Below the pieces are notes generated by a model. It did no database searches. It was not told the origin of the DNA and saw only the letters and a list, made by a program, of their open reading frames with translations. Of a DNA stretch of 61,278 bases, positions 7,716-15,192 are shown piece by piece (within the stretch, counting starts at the first letter, position 1; each line of letters starts with the position of its first letter). The DNA lies in IMG/VR virus record IMGVR_UViG_3300033153_009450, positions 1-61,278 of that record; one strand, given 5' to 3'. The position numbers and the translations under genes were made by a program. This DNA comes from a virus.

Positions 7716-7922
7716 TCATAAGAGCGACGGCGGATCACCCCCTTCCTCAGTTTCTTTTGCTGTGAGCTGTGAGCTATGAGCTTCTTCCAGCATCCCCAAC
7801 AACTTGGCCGTAAACCGCATCCGCCCGGCATTCACATATGTAACCCGGAAAACATACGGCCCTAAATTAAACTCAAATCCGATGGGCGGCAGCCACCGCG
7901 CTTTGTCCTTGTTGGTCGCCAA
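7716..7922 (-). CDS. Small unknown protein with repeat-encoded C-terminus
   Basis: TTG start at 7922 after AAGGGAGTTCAAT. The core is ARWLPPIGFEFNLGPYVFRV, a compact beta protein of a type I remember from phage early regions. The last 20 residues (AHSSQLTAKETEEGGDPPSL) are encoded by dispersed repeats (families F and D), so the gene end appears to have been replaced by them. It overlaps the upstream gene by 50 bases in another frame. Confidence 0.5.
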   Translation of the reverse strand: MATNKDKARWLPPIGFEFNLGPYVFRVTYVNAGRMRFTAKLLGMLEEAHSSQLTAKETEEGGDPPSLL

Positions 7923-8187
7923 ATTGAACTCCCTTGTCCGCCATAGCCTTGGCGACGGCGGATGAGCTTCTTGCTAATTGATACACCGGGCAAACCTCAA
8001 CCGACTTACACCTGACCTCGCACACACGGATATTCAGCCGTGGATTCCCCCTGCGATTCGGACAATGAACATATTTAATTTCCTGAAAGTCTTGAATTTT
8101 TAACTTTGAGTCATTCGACCTTGAGGCTCTCGACAGGCTTTCAGCCGTTCGGCCCTGAGCCCGTCGAAGGGCTTTCAGCTTTAACAT
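7873..8187 (-). CDS. Small cysteine-rich protein with repeat-encoded ends
   Basis: The core is HCPNRRGNPRLNIRVCEVRC followed by KSVEVCPVY, five cysteines in the pattern of a small phage zinc protein. The only in-frame start is ATG 8187, with GGAGGGATA before it. The first 35 residues are then encoded by two repeats (a CTGAAAGCC tract and CCCTTCGACGGGCTCAGGG), and the part SSSAVAKAMADKG by a family-D palindrome. The conserved core is thus flanked on both sides by repeat-derived peptide. Confidence 0.5.
   Translation of the reverse strand: MLKLKALRRAQGRTAESLSRASRSNDSKLKIQDFQEIKYVHCPNRRGNPRLNIRVCEVRCKSVEVCPVYQLARSSSAVAKAMADKGVQFGDQQGQSAVAAAHRI
7937..7963. repeat. Family-D palindrome read in frame
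   Basis: TCCGCCATAGCC plus a GGCGACGGCGGA half. On the minus strand it encodes SAVAKAMAD inside the gene at 7873-8187. Other family-D copies are listed separately. Confidence 0.75.
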
Positions 8188-8933
8188 TATCCCTCCTTTC
8201 TGTTACTCCCCAATATCCCGTAACCAGCAATATCCTTAAACGGGTTCTCAAGGGCAGTGTCTTTATAGCCCGTTGCAACCCGGAACAGCTTGTCTATTAT
8301 CCTGGTAACAGCCAGCATGTCACCATACTGATCCGGCTTAATCCCGTCCGGATACAAAGCCCGTAAAACTTGCCCCGATCTACCGAACGAATCCCCATAA
8401 GCCTTCTGTTTCTGATCAACCATGCACCCAATCGCATACGCTATGGCAGTATACTGCCCGGCAACTGTCCGTGGTGGTCCGTTTTCCTCAAACAAAGACT
8501 TGGCCTTATAAAGAATCTCCCCTGGGAAAGGTTCCCTCCCGCTCATGAACCTCGCTATCGGATCATCACCTGATATCGCTTGCCTCACATCCGCCCATCT
8601 CTTATTCGCGCAACCAGCGTGTGGACAATTATATGTCACCATACCTGACGGTGATTGAATAATAGCTGTCTTGAGAGGCCAATGAGTTTCGACAACTGGT
8701 GCGCCGAAAATACAATGTTCAAGAAAATAATATTTGTCGTTATTAGGTGTCACTTGCTTCTTAAATCCAATCCCATAATGCTCAAGATATGCACCTACGT
8801 CTAATGTCCCTAATTCTGGCTGTGTCGTTCCCTGCTTATTCTCCTTTAGCCTTTCACCTGACTTTCGGACCTCGTTTACTGGTAGTACCAGATCTTTTTC
8901 TTCTTCCGCCTGACCTACTTCTGTATCTTCCAT
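8187..8933 (-). CDS. Fusion: helicase-type zinc module plus NMAD1/MazG-like domain
   Basis: Residues about 42-125 (LDVGAYLEHYGIGF, then YNCPHAGCANKRWADVR and ISGDD) parallel the N-terminal module of the helicase at 3152-4945 (LDVEKYLSHFGIAY, YQCFHTGCATRTWFDAR, ISGEE). Residues about 175-240 (AYGDSFGRSGQVLRALYPDG, then DKLFRVATGY and DIAGYGILG) resemble the DUF1599 'nucleotide modification associated' family, related in fold to MazG nucleotide hydrolases. The fusion suggests it handles nucleotides near the replication fork. The module assignment is by eye. Confidence 0.55.
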   Translation of the reverse strand: MEDTEVGQAEEEKDLVLPVNEVRKSGERLKENKQGTTQPELGTLDVGAYLEHYGIGFKKQVTPNNDKYYFLEHCIFGAPVVETHWPLKTAIIQSPSGMVTYNCPHAGCANKRWADVRQAISGDDPIARFMSGREPFPGEILYKAKSLFEENGPPRTVAGQYTAIAYAIGCMVDQKQKAYGDSFGRSGQVLRALYPDGIKPDQYGDMLAVTRIIDKLFRVATGYKDTALENPFKDIAGYGILGSNRKEG

Positions 8934-9044
8934 CCTTACCTCTCCTTTCCTTTTAGCTTTCAGCCTTGAGTCGTCAGACCCTGAGCTTGCCGAAGGGCTT
9001 TGAGCTTCTTTTCGCTTTGAGCTTTCAGCTTTGAGCCTTGAGCT
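8934..9044. repeat. Intergenic repeat tract
   Basis: This boundary holds a CTTTGAGCTTTCAGC heptamer-like tract (family F) and a CCCTGAGCTTGCCGAAGGG element (family C) at about 8980-8998, plus the SD for the downstream gene. Confidence 0.8.
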
Positions 9045-9392
9045 TTAATCCTTCACTTTATAAACCTTCCCATTACCCGGATGCACAAGCGTCATATCCT
9101 CATCTTCTTTTAAAACAGTCCTGGTCTTCCTGTCCGCCATAGCCTTGGCGGCGGCGGATGTGTTTCTCTTCTTTTTCGGCAGATCAAAGGGGCATTCCGG
9201 GATCTCGTTATTCATCCATTTATCTAATACCCGGACATCATACAGCCTGATCCGGTTATCCCCGCCATGCGGCAGATCACGCGAGTGAGAATCAAACATA
9301 GACTGCGAGATCCCGCAATATTTAGCCGCCTCTTCTCGTCGCAGCCAGGGAGTCGTTATAGTCCGGCCATTGCCCATTTTGATTTCCTTCAT
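9045..9392 (-). CDS. Excisionase-like winged-helix protein
   Basis: A 115-residue protein with an N-terminal MerR/excisionase-like helix-turn-helix (WLRREEAAKYCGISQSMFDS, then RIRLYDVRVLDKWM), the form found in phage DNA-binding accessory proteins. The start overlaps the methyltransferase stop as ATGA. Residues near 80-92 (TSAAAKAMADRK) are encoded by a family-D palindrome at 9133-9159. The tail is DMTLVHPGNGKVYKVKD. It could be an excisionase or a transcription factor; it lies far from the integrase. Confidence 0.55.
   Translation of the reverse strand: MKEIKMGNGRTITTPWLRREEAAKYCGISQSMFDSHSRDLPHGGDNRIRLYDVRVLDKWMNNEIPECPFDLPKKKRNTSAAAKAMADRKTRTVLKEDEDMTLVHPGNGKVYKVKD
9133..9159. repeat. Family-D palindrome read in frame
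   Basis: TCCGCCATAGCC followed by a GGCGGCGGCGGA half. On the minus strand it encodes SAAAKAMAD within the 9045-9392 protein. This is the cleanest example of the in-frame element. Confidence 0.85.
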
Positions 9393-10867
9393 ACCAGCTC
9401 CATTTGTTTGGGCCTTATCGCCTCGCCCTCGATCCTGGGTATTGCCAGGTCATCCAGATACTCCTGTTTTAAATCTATCCCGACAAAACGCCGGAAATGC
9501 TCAAGCGCAACCTTGCCTGTGGTGCCGGACCCTAAAAACGGATCGAGCACAACACACGGCGTAACATTTGCCTGACATTTACAGGTCTCTTCCCATTTTA
9601 CTGTTCCCGTATATGTTGACCCTCGCGGATATCCTTTCCAATTATTATCTTCATACATTTCCTTCTGCCCTGGTCCACCTCGCATACCTTTTTTAATAGA
9701 AACATCCTCCTGCGGAACAAACGCCCTCTTAACAACCCGCTTATAAGGCGCTCCACAGGATGCGCAACATCCCTTCTCGGATGTCCCGGCCAAAATGCAC
9801 GGCTCTACTAATTTTTCAGGGAAAGTGGCAAAATGCGCCCCAGGATAGGGCTGTGTGGGGATGGTCCAAACGCTTCGTTTATTTCGCGTACCTATCGCGG
9901 CCAGATCCTGCCGGGCCTTGGCATTTTTAATACACCCATCTGCGCTGTATGGCTGCAAGCCTGTCTCCCCATCGGATGCGATATTATATCTGGTATTTAG
10001 CCCTTTCTCGGCCTCGGCTAATCGCCGGGCCCTTTCATACTCAACCTGCGGTTCTTTGATAGCCTCTGCGTCATAAAAATAATGTTCTGATTTAGTAAGA
10101 AGGAAGAGATATTCATGGGCCTGGGTACACCGATCCTTTACGCTCTCCGGCATGGGATTAGGCTTATTCCAGATTATATCCTCTCGTAACCACCACCCAT
10201 CGGCCTGTAGAGCAAGGGCAATTCGCCAGGGGATGCCGACAAGATCTTTTTTCTTTAAATTTTTTAAGTCGCGGCCACGCGGGATTACTTTTGCTTTATC
10301 TCTTCTGAAACTGTTTCCTGTAGATGTAGGGTATGAGGCATAACTATCGCCCAAATTAAGCCAGCACGTCCCATCCTTCCGCAATACACGCCGGATCTCA
10401 CGGAATATTTGTACAATATGCTGAATATAAAGCTCCGGAGTCGGTTCAAGCCCCAGCGATCCGCGCCATGCCCCACAATTTTTACAGAAACGGCCTTGAG
10501 AACTTTCACCGATTTGAAAATTCCCGCTCTTGCCAACGCCTTGATGGTTTTCCTTGTAACTTTCATTAACCCATCCGCCGCCTTGCTGTTTAGCTGTCAA
10601 TTCTTCTCCCCAATCATGCCTACATTTTAATCTACCCTCACCATTACATTCCGGGCATTGATCTCTGCCTTTTCCACCTTCATATCCGCTACCCAAACAA
10701 TTAGTACAAACTGTCCCGAAATCATTCCAGACCTGCGGCTCGGTTTTATAATCCCGGAGGGACCAATAAGGAGGCGAGGTCACAACGCAATGCACGGACT
10801 CGGATTCCAGCTTCTTTAAAACCTCCAATACATGCCCCTGGTATATGGTATATTTATCTGCGTACAT
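9389..10867 (-). CDS. Beta-class DNA methyltransferase with zinc-rich insert
   Basis: A 492-residue site-specific DNA methyltransferase. The catalytic motif TSPPYW is near residue 30 and the SAM-binding DPFLGSGTTG near residue 445; that order marks the beta class (N4-cytosine or N6-adenine). Just after the catalytic motif is an insert with CTNCLGSGYEGG and CPECNGEG, like the zinc repeats of DnaJ, followed by more CxxC pairs. There is no adjacent restriction enzyme, so it probably protects phage DNA or acts as a regulator. It overlaps the following gene by four bases. Confidence 0.85.
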   Translation of the reverse strand: MYADKYTIYQGHVLEVLKKLESESVHCVVTSPPYWSLRDYKTEPQVWNDFGTVCTNCLGSGYEGGKGRDQCPECNGEGRLKCRHDWGEELTAKQQGGGWVNESYKENHQGVGKSGNFQIGESSQGRFCKNCGAWRGSLGLEPTPELYIQHIVQIFREIRRVLRKDGTCWLNLGDSYASYPTSTGNSFRRDKAKVIPRGRDLKNLKKKDLVGIPWRIALALQADGWWLREDIIWNKPNPMPESVKDRCTQAHEYLFLLTKSEHYFYDAEAIKEPQVEYERARRLAEAEKGLNTRYNIASDGETGLQPYSADGCIKNAKARQDLAAIGTRNKRSVWTIPTQPYPGAHFATFPEKLVEPCILAGTSEKGCCASCGAPYKRVVKRAFVPQEDVSIKKGMRGGPGQKEMYEDNNWKGYPRGSTYTGTVKWEETCKCQANVTPCVVLDPFLGSGTTGKVALEHFRRFVGIDLKQEYLDDLAIPRIEGEAIRPKQMELV

Positions 10868-11102
10868 AAAAATGTGCTTCGCCTTCTATCCAGTGGGATA
10901 TGTTACCTTCTTCTACTAACTCTCCTAATGCCTCAAAGAACGGTGTTTTATCCCATGAAAATAAGGGATATCCTGTAAATTGTGTAAGCACTGTCCCGTG
11001 AACATCTAAACCGCCTAAAAAATCTTCATCAAAGTCCGAAGGCTGCCGTGTTTCACCATCGGAAAAATAATCAACAAGCCAGTTCTTGGCCAAATCTATC
11101 AT
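10854..11102 (-). CDS. Unknown small protein, 82 aa
   Basis: I start at ATG 11102, which overlaps the upstream stop as ATGA; an in-frame ATG at 11120 is possible. The sequence MIDLAKNWLVDYFSDGETRQ then FSWDKTPFFEALGELVEEGN suggests a small winged-helix-like fold. It overlaps the methyltransferase start by 14 bases. No family recognised. Confidence 0.5.
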   Translation of the reverse strand: MIDLAKNWLVDYFSDGETRQPSDFDEDFLGGLDVHGTVLTQFTGYPLFSWDKTPFFEALGELVEEGNISHWIEGEAHFYVRR

Positions 11103-11428
11103 TCTTCTTCGTCTATCCATTTTACCGCCGCGTCATACGCCTCTTCGTATCCGTCACCCATTCGGGAATAAAGATCAGTCTGTAAATCCCTGCGAAGTTT
11201 CTTGAAACATCTATAGCAAAACGACTTCTTAGGCTTTTTCTCAGCTCCGCAATAACACTCATTACTCATCAGCGCATCGAGATATGGATTCTTATACTTC
11301 TTGACCGCAACATCCTTGACAATCGAATCCTTGCAAACCCGGATCTCAACAAAAGAATGAGAGCAATTATCCAACTCACCCTCATCAAACCACGCGCATT
11401 TCCTGTTCAGACATTTTATGATTCCCAT
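11099..11428 (-). CDS. Small zinc-binding protein, 109 aa
   Basis: Start at ATG 11428 with SD CTTAGGAGGC. Cysteines CLNRKCAWF, ECYCGAEKKPKKSFCYRC form a likely zinc site. The region around LYSRMGDGYEEAYDAAVKW is reminiscent of small conserved phage proteins. Function unknown. It is tightly packed between two overlapping neighbours. Confidence 0.55.
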   Translation of the reverse strand: MGIIKCLNRKCAWFDEGELDNCSHSFVEIRVCKDSIVKDVAVKKYKNPYLDALMSNECYCGAEKKPKKSFCYRCFKKLRRDLQTDLYSRMGDGYEEAYDAAVKWIDEEE

Positions 11429-11624
11429 TCGCCTGCCTCCTAAGATTAATAAAAACCAATTCCTCAACTGGTCCTTCCGCCTTGATACATCGCCCATCCT
11501 TCACCATTGCAACAAACAGGCACTTAGACCCACCGCTATTATGGTAATGGTTCATTCCCACGATTGACCACTCATCTAATGGCGGCTCTGTCCATGGGAG
11601 ATACATTTCATATTTAGGTTTCAT
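11385..11624 (-). CDS. Conserved small phage protein, 79 aa
   Basis: The segment EPPLDEWSIVGMNHYH and the later FVAMVKDGRCIKAEGP fit a small phage protein type I recall from early regions without a known role. ATG at 11624. Overlaps the next gene by 44 bases. Confidence 0.55.
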   Translation of the reverse strand: MKPKYEMYLPWTEPPLDEWSIVGMNHYHNSGGSKCLFVAMVKDGRCIKAEGPVEELVFINLRRQANGNHKMSEQEMRVV

Positions 11625-11665
11625 TTAAAGCCATAGCCCCTTCCCGCCTTATGGTGTTGCCGCCT

Positions 11666-11884
11666 TCAACATTGGGCTTTAAAAACTCGAACAGGATAAG
11701 CCCCATCCCTGGCCCGCATAAATTCTTTTCCACATGTACAAACCCGGCCCCAGCTATCCACACAAATCACATCCTCACTACGAAGGCCAGCGGATGCAAA
11801 TTTACTCTTGGCGGTATCACACCAATTGTCAAAATCCGAGAATTGGAAAACCTCATCTCCCACTGTTATATTGATATCGTGCAT
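11666..11884 (-). CDS. Conserved small phage protein, 72 aa
   Basis: MHDINITVGDEVFQFSDFDN followed by FASAGLRSEDVICVDSWGRV and a CTCGKEF pair. The pattern 'AGLRSEDxIC-D-GR' is familiar from phage proteins that accept or bind small ligands, but I know no function. Start at ATG 11884. Confidence 0.55.
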   Translation of the reverse strand: MHDINITVGDEVFQFSDFDNWCDTAKSKFASAGLRSEDVICVDSWGRVCTCGKEFMRARDGAYPVRVFKAQC

Positions 11885-12035
11885 GATTCACCCAAACCGT
11901 TTCACGCCGAATATGACGGCATAGTTTAAAAGGCCCGCTGCCAGCCCGATATGCTTTAACGGAAATACCTTCATCACTTTCAAGATCAACCCGTTTCATT
12001 CCAGCAATATTTGCTTATAAGCCTGCTCTATTAAT
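11885..12035 (-). other. Short gap with possible micro-ORFs
   Basis: Three overlapping short frames occur: 17 codons from 12049 (MDTLKLIEQAYKQILLE, good SD), a frame from 11999 overlapping its stop as ATGA, and a hydrophobic 28-codon frame at 11888-11974 (MKVFPLKHIGLAAGLLNYAV) ending three bases before the next gene. I cannot tell which are translated. Confidence 0.3.
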
Positions 12036-12266
12036 TTAAGCGTATCCATTGTTTTCCCTTTCAGCTTCTTGCCCGCCGTTTGTGTGGCGGGTCAGCTTCT
12101 CTTCTCTCAATTCCTCTCCACAACCAGGACAATGGGTAATGACATCAAAACAGGTCTCTTTTTCTTCGCAATCGTCGCCGTCATCATGATAAACATTAAC
12201 GAATGCGTGACCATTCCACCTCAGATCAACCCAGATAACGTATCCGCATTGACAGAACTTTCTCAC
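12036..12266 (-). CDS. Small zinc-ribbon protein, 76 aa
   Basis: FCQCGYVIWV and THCPGCGEELREE form a two-knuckle zinc ribbon. The C-terminal stretch LTRHTNGGQEAERE is the translation of a family-E palindrome and a repeat tract at 12068-12098. Start at 12266 overlaps the stop of the upstream gene by one base. Confidence 0.55.
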   Translation of the reverse strand: MRKFCQCGYVIWVDLRWNGHAFVNVYHDDGDDCEEKETCFDVITHCPGCGEELREEKLTRHTNGGQEAERENNGYA

Positions 12267-12586
12267 TATGCCGGATCCGTGAATAATAAATCCTGCAACC
12301 TATCAATCTCCGCCGCAATCAAAGCCCCGGCAATTTCTAATCTACGGATTCTTTGGTGTTTAGCTCGTTTGTCCCAAATAGGGTCCCACCAATCTGGCCA
12401 GGGATCTATGAAGCGATACACACCCGGCGGCCCGCCGAGGCATTTATAGATATTTGCCGGCGCTGCATAACAACAAGCGCACCAGGCCAGCTCATTATTT
12501 CTAAATATAACATCATGTCCTGCCGTAAAGCCTTCTTCCTCTATCTGCCGCTTCCTCTCAGCAGCGATCAATTCCACTCCAGTCAT
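12266..12586 (-). CDS. Conserved phage protein, 106 aa
   Basis: The segments VELIAAERKRQIEEEGFTAG, WPDWWDP and LEIAGALIAAEIDRLQ match a widespread phage protein family of unknown function in which a 'GW-PEHDD', 'WP-W' and 'KAGALIAAEIDRL' order is kept. Start at ATG 12586. No reaction is known to me. Confidence 0.65.
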   Translation of the reverse strand: MTGVELIAAERKRQIEEEGFTAGHDVIFRNNELAWCACCYAAPANIYKCLGGPPGVYRFIDPWPDWWDPIWDKRAKHQRIRRLEIAGALIAAEIDRLQDLLFTDPA

Positions 12587-12598
12587 ACTAACCCCCTT

Positions 12599-12811
12599 TC
12601 AAAGTTTTCCATCGGGCAAACCGGAAACATAGTTTGCCTTTGTTCGCCAAAGAGCATGGCATGTGCGACAAAACACCCCGGAATAATCGCTGTATGTTTT
12701 CCGGTATCCGTTAAAAGCTGAATAATTGCAGTACCGCATATATACAATCCAGTTCCGTTCATGGACTGGTTTTTTCCTTTCTTCACAATGACAAGCTCCC
12801 GGGCCGCTCAT
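12599..12811 (-). CDS. Small cysteine-containing phage protein, 70 aa
   Basis: Core RNWIVYMRYCNYSAFNGYRK followed by SDYSGVFCRTCHALWRTKAN resembles a recurring small phage protein with a CxxC site and an 'YSAFNGY' word. ATG overlaps the upstream stop as ATGA. A second frame over the same bases (12583-12786) is less family-like and is rejected. Confidence 0.55.
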   Translation of the reverse strand: MSGPGACHCEERKKPVHERNWIVYMRYCNYSAFNGYRKTYSDYSGVFCRTCHALWRTKANYVSGLPDGKL

Positions 12812-13107
12812 AAACTCACTCCCCCATCCTGTTTAGGCTCAATACCCACTTCCTCAATGAGCCATTTGTCCATACAATCAAGGCAAGTATAATACCGCTC
12901 CCATTCTCCATCCACCAAAGCGGAATCGTATTTTGCCTTTTTTCCAATAGGTATTTCATGTGGTTTGTTGCCGATTAAATCAGCCAAAAAGCAGGGGTGT
13001 GTTTTTCTGACTTTTACTATTTTGAAGGTGTGACAACGGATATCGACATCCCTATCAGAGCCACTAAAAGGGTCATTGTTTAAATACACATCATCAGTGA
13101 ATTTCAT
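12808..13107 (-). CDS. Small zinc-binding protein, 99 aa
   Basis: KVRKTHPCFLADLIG... YYTCLDCMDKWL gives a Cys pair arrangement similar to small phage proteins with 'RKTHKCF...GE...CLDC'. The start ATG at 13107 follows a repeat tract. Unknown function. Confidence 0.5.
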   Translation of the reverse strand: MKFTDDVYLNNDPFSGSDRDVDIRCHTFKIVKVRKTHPCFLADLIGNKPHEIPIGKKAKYDSALVDGEWERYYTCLDCMDKWLIEEVGIEPKQDGGVSL

Positions 13108-13142
13108 ATCTCTCCTTCAGCCTTCTACCTTCTACCTTCTTC

Positions 13143-14045
13143 CTACCATCCCAATTCATTCCACACCTTTCCATCAAGCATCCGGCCTGCTACTTTCTTG
13201 CCGACTCTCATCATTTGGATACAGTTGTATGGATAGGCGTAGTCATAGCTTTCACCGTCGATATGCACCCATTTACGTTTAGGAGTACTCCCGGATGGCC
13301 AAACAAAATCGAAATCGTCCGGACAGTACTCTCCCCACTGCTTGAAAAAGAAAGGGACCATCGCTTCTTGGCATTGCTCGCGAATAGACCTCACCCATTC
13401 CGGGTGCATGGGCCGCGCATCTGATCCTGATTCACCACCGACAATTACCCAGTCAATTCCCTCGCCGCCGAATTGAGGATCCGCGCAATAATCAATTATA
13501 CTAATCGGCCCTAAAAGCGGCTCGAAATTAACAAACAGATTCCCTTTAATCTTTAGCAGTTCCTGTATCCGCCATGCATACTTTGCTAATTCGACACTCA
13601 CGCCAAACCATACATTAGGCCCTATGTGCAACCAGTGCTCGATAGATCGGAAAAACTTCCTCATCAGGTCGGGGCGCTTCGTAAGAATAAGGTAAGTGTG
13701 CTGACTGGCAACCGCCATGGCCTCAAAAGCCCGGATCTGAAACTCGTACTGCACAAGCGGATGAAACAGATCATTCCAGACAGAATATGTTTTCGGCTCC
13801 TGACGCGGTGTGACTTTATCCAGGTCTTCCCACATCAAACGGATCTTGCCGGTCCACTTACCATTTGAACCAGTAAGTTCTTTGTGCCTCGCACTAACCT
13901 TCTCATTCGGATTATTCTCCCGCATATGAGATGCAGTTGCAGCCCAGCAATGAGCACACCCCTCGGAAACAGGCGAACATCCCTCGACAAGCGACAACGC
14001 CCTATCCCAGTACAATCCTTTTTCAATCCGCTTAATATCCGTCAT
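13143..14045 (-). CDS. Phage Gp37/Gp68 family protein (DUF5131)
   Basis: A 300-residue protein with the family landmarks WDRALSLVEGCSPVSEGCAH, TKRPDLM, VWFGVSVE and DWVIVGGESG... RPMHPEWVRSIREQC... FFFKQWGE. The three-cysteine N-terminus and barrel-like pattern recall radical-SAM-type folds. The family is frequent in phages and prophages; its reaction is not established as far as I know. Stop and start overlap the neighbours by a few bases. Confidence 0.85.
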   Translation of the reverse strand: MTDIKRIEKGLYWDRALSLVEGCSPVSEGCAHCWAATASHMRENNPNEKVSARHKELTGSNGKWTGKIRLMWEDLDKVTPRQEPKTYSVWNDLFHPLVQYEFQIRAFEAMAVASQHTYLILTKRPDLMRKFFRSIEHWLHIGPNVWFGVSVELAKYAWRIQELLKIKGNLFVNFEPLLGPISIIDYCADPQFGGEGIDWVIVGGESGSDARPMHPEWVRSIREQCQEAMVPFFFKQWGEYCPDDFDFVWPSGSTPKRKWVHIDGESYDYAYPYNCIQMMRVGKKVAGRMLDGKVWNELGW

Positions 14046-14302
14046 TTTTCCTCCGGAGGAACAAACCCCTTTTTATCCAAACCCAACACTTGAATATCCG
14101 CCTCAGTATGCAAGGTGAACCCCGGATCAGTTCCAAGATCCACTAACCTTTCTTTGGCATTAATGTGGCAAAAAGCATGTTTATCAAGCCATTCTAAAAT
14201 TCCATTATCTCGGGTAGTAATTCCTGTTGACGGAAAATATTTCAAAAGCGTTCTCCAACCGCCACAACCAGTACAACGTATGAACACACGATCATTTGCC
14301 AT
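14042..14302 (-). CDS. Small Cys/His phage protein, 86 aa
   Basis: VFIRCTGCGGWRTLLKYFPS and ILEWLDKHAFCHIN give a C-x2-C plus H/C/H cluster. This layout ('RC-CG-WR', 'ILEWLD-H--CH') is familiar from phage early proteins of unknown role. Overlaps the Gp37/Gp68 gene by four bases as ATGA. Confidence 0.55.
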   Translation of the reverse strand: MANDRVFIRCTGCGGWRTLLKYFPSTGITTRDNGILEWLDKHAFCHINAKERLVDLGTDPGFTLHTEADIQVLGLDKKGFVPPEEK

Positions 14303-14340
14303 CCTTCTTTTCCTTTGAGCTTTCAGCTTTGAGCTTCTTA

Positions 14341-14568
14341 TTACACCGGCCTTAGAGTAACCTTCCCGTTTGGTCTGGCAGCTATAACTTTATACGTTGC
14401 CTCTTCCACTTGTCCGCCGTCCTTGTGGTGGACGGTGATTGTCATACCCCTTTTCAACCGGAACACCCGGACTTCCTTAACATTCGGATCATCCAGGTGC
14501 GCTTCTATTTTTCTCTCGTTATACCGCTCAACCATTCGTCTGGTCCCATCGTGTTCAATCGCCTGCAT
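14341..14568 (-). CDS. Unknown small protein, 75 aa
   Basis: I start at ATG 14568 (MQAIEHDGTRRMVERYNERK), preceded by GGGAGGAAGCTATTA. The longer frame to 14625 begins inside a CCCGCACTTTG palindrome and is unlikely. The C-terminal half (GMTITVHHKDGGQVEEATYK) looks like a small beta barrel. No family assigned. Confidence 0.5.
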   Translation of the reverse strand: MQAIEHDGTRRMVERYNERKIEAHLDDPNVKEVRVFRLKRGMTITVHHKDGGQVEEATYKVIAARPNGKVTLRPV

Positions 14569-14579
14569 TAATAGCTTCC

Positions 14580-14612
14580 TCCCCTCCCCGCACTTTGCCT
14601 CAAAGTGCGGGG
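14580..14612. repeat. Family-G palindrome (GCACTTTG...CAAAGTGC)
   Basis: CCCGCACTTTGCC then TCAAAGTGCGGGG forms a near-perfect hairpin. It contributes the last codons (EYPAL) of the ASCH-like protein. Related copies lie at about 52869-52899 and 53325-53347. Confidence 0.8.
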
Positions 14613-14947
14613 TACTCAAACTCAATCCTGTTCACTTTCGTCTCAGGAGTACACTTCTTCTGTGACTCGCAGAAAGCATCAATAAATTCCTCCACACTCC
14701 AACCCCAGAAACCTTCCTTCTCAACATCATTTTCGTCTATTGCTGATAACGGTTCTCCCCTGGTTGTCAAAATGCGAATCGGACAAATGCGTTTTATTTT
14801 CTCACCCTTCTTTAGGCCCTGGGCCTTCTCTACCGCATTAACGATGTCCCCGGGTTTAAGAAACCACCAACCCAACCGTCTTGTAACCGTCTTAAATCTG
14901 CCTCTGACCTGCTGAGTCGTCATAGAGAAAGACATATTCCGTGGCAT
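14600..14947 (-). CDS. ASCH-domain-like protein, 115 aa
   Basis: The segments MSFSMTTQQVRGRFKTVTRR, LKPGDIVNAVEKAQGLKKGE, CPIRILTTRGEPL and FIDAFCES match small phage ASCH-like proteins in order. ASCH folds resemble RNA-binding PUA domains and are thought to bind modified nucleotides or RNA. The C-terminus is formed by a family-G palindrome. The start ATG at 14947 comes a few bases after the stop of the damaged gene upstream. Confidence 0.6.
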   Translation of the reverse strand: MPRNMSFSMTTQQVRGRFKTVTRRLGWWFLKPGDIVNAVEKAQGLKKGEKIKRICPIRILTTRGEPLSAIDENDVEKEGFWGWSVEEFIDAFCESQKKCTPETKVNRIEFEYPAL

Positions 14948-14952
14948 GTTCC

Positions 14953-15189
14953 CTACCTAACCAGTCCGCACCGACCTTTTTTTACAATACCTATATCATC
15001 AGGTTCTTCAGTCGCTGCTGGGCTCTCATCAATCCACATCATGCATCTATCGGTAATGCATGTGCACATATGATCATCTTTACCTCGATTAATAGCAGGA
15101 CGTCCTCTATCGTTGTCATAAATCCCAATTACTCTCGCGAATGGGCACCATCGTTTTTCAGCCTTTTCGACACTATGGACTGATTTTAC
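14953..15189 (-). pseudogene. C-terminal part of a small Cys-rich phage protein, no start codon
   Basis: The frame reads KRWCPFARVIGIYDNDRGRP, then INRGKDDHMCTCITDRCMMW and GRCGLVR. That order (WCPFARV, C-C-MMW, CGL) is a small phage family I recognise, with no known function. The 78-residue frame opens right after a TAA and has no ATG, GTG or TTG before the family core. A family-E palindrome sits at its 5' edge (15193-15212). It looks like the broken second half of the ORF at 15200-15325. Confidence 0.55.
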
Positions 15190-15192
15190 TTA

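Noticed and set aside
12583-12786. A 67-codon ORF overlapping 12599-12811
   Set aside because: The other frame has a conserved cysteine pattern and stop-start coupling; this one has neither.
14941-15183. An 80-codon plus-strand ORF
   Set aside because: It is opposite the frame carrying the WCPFARV family core and has no start signal.
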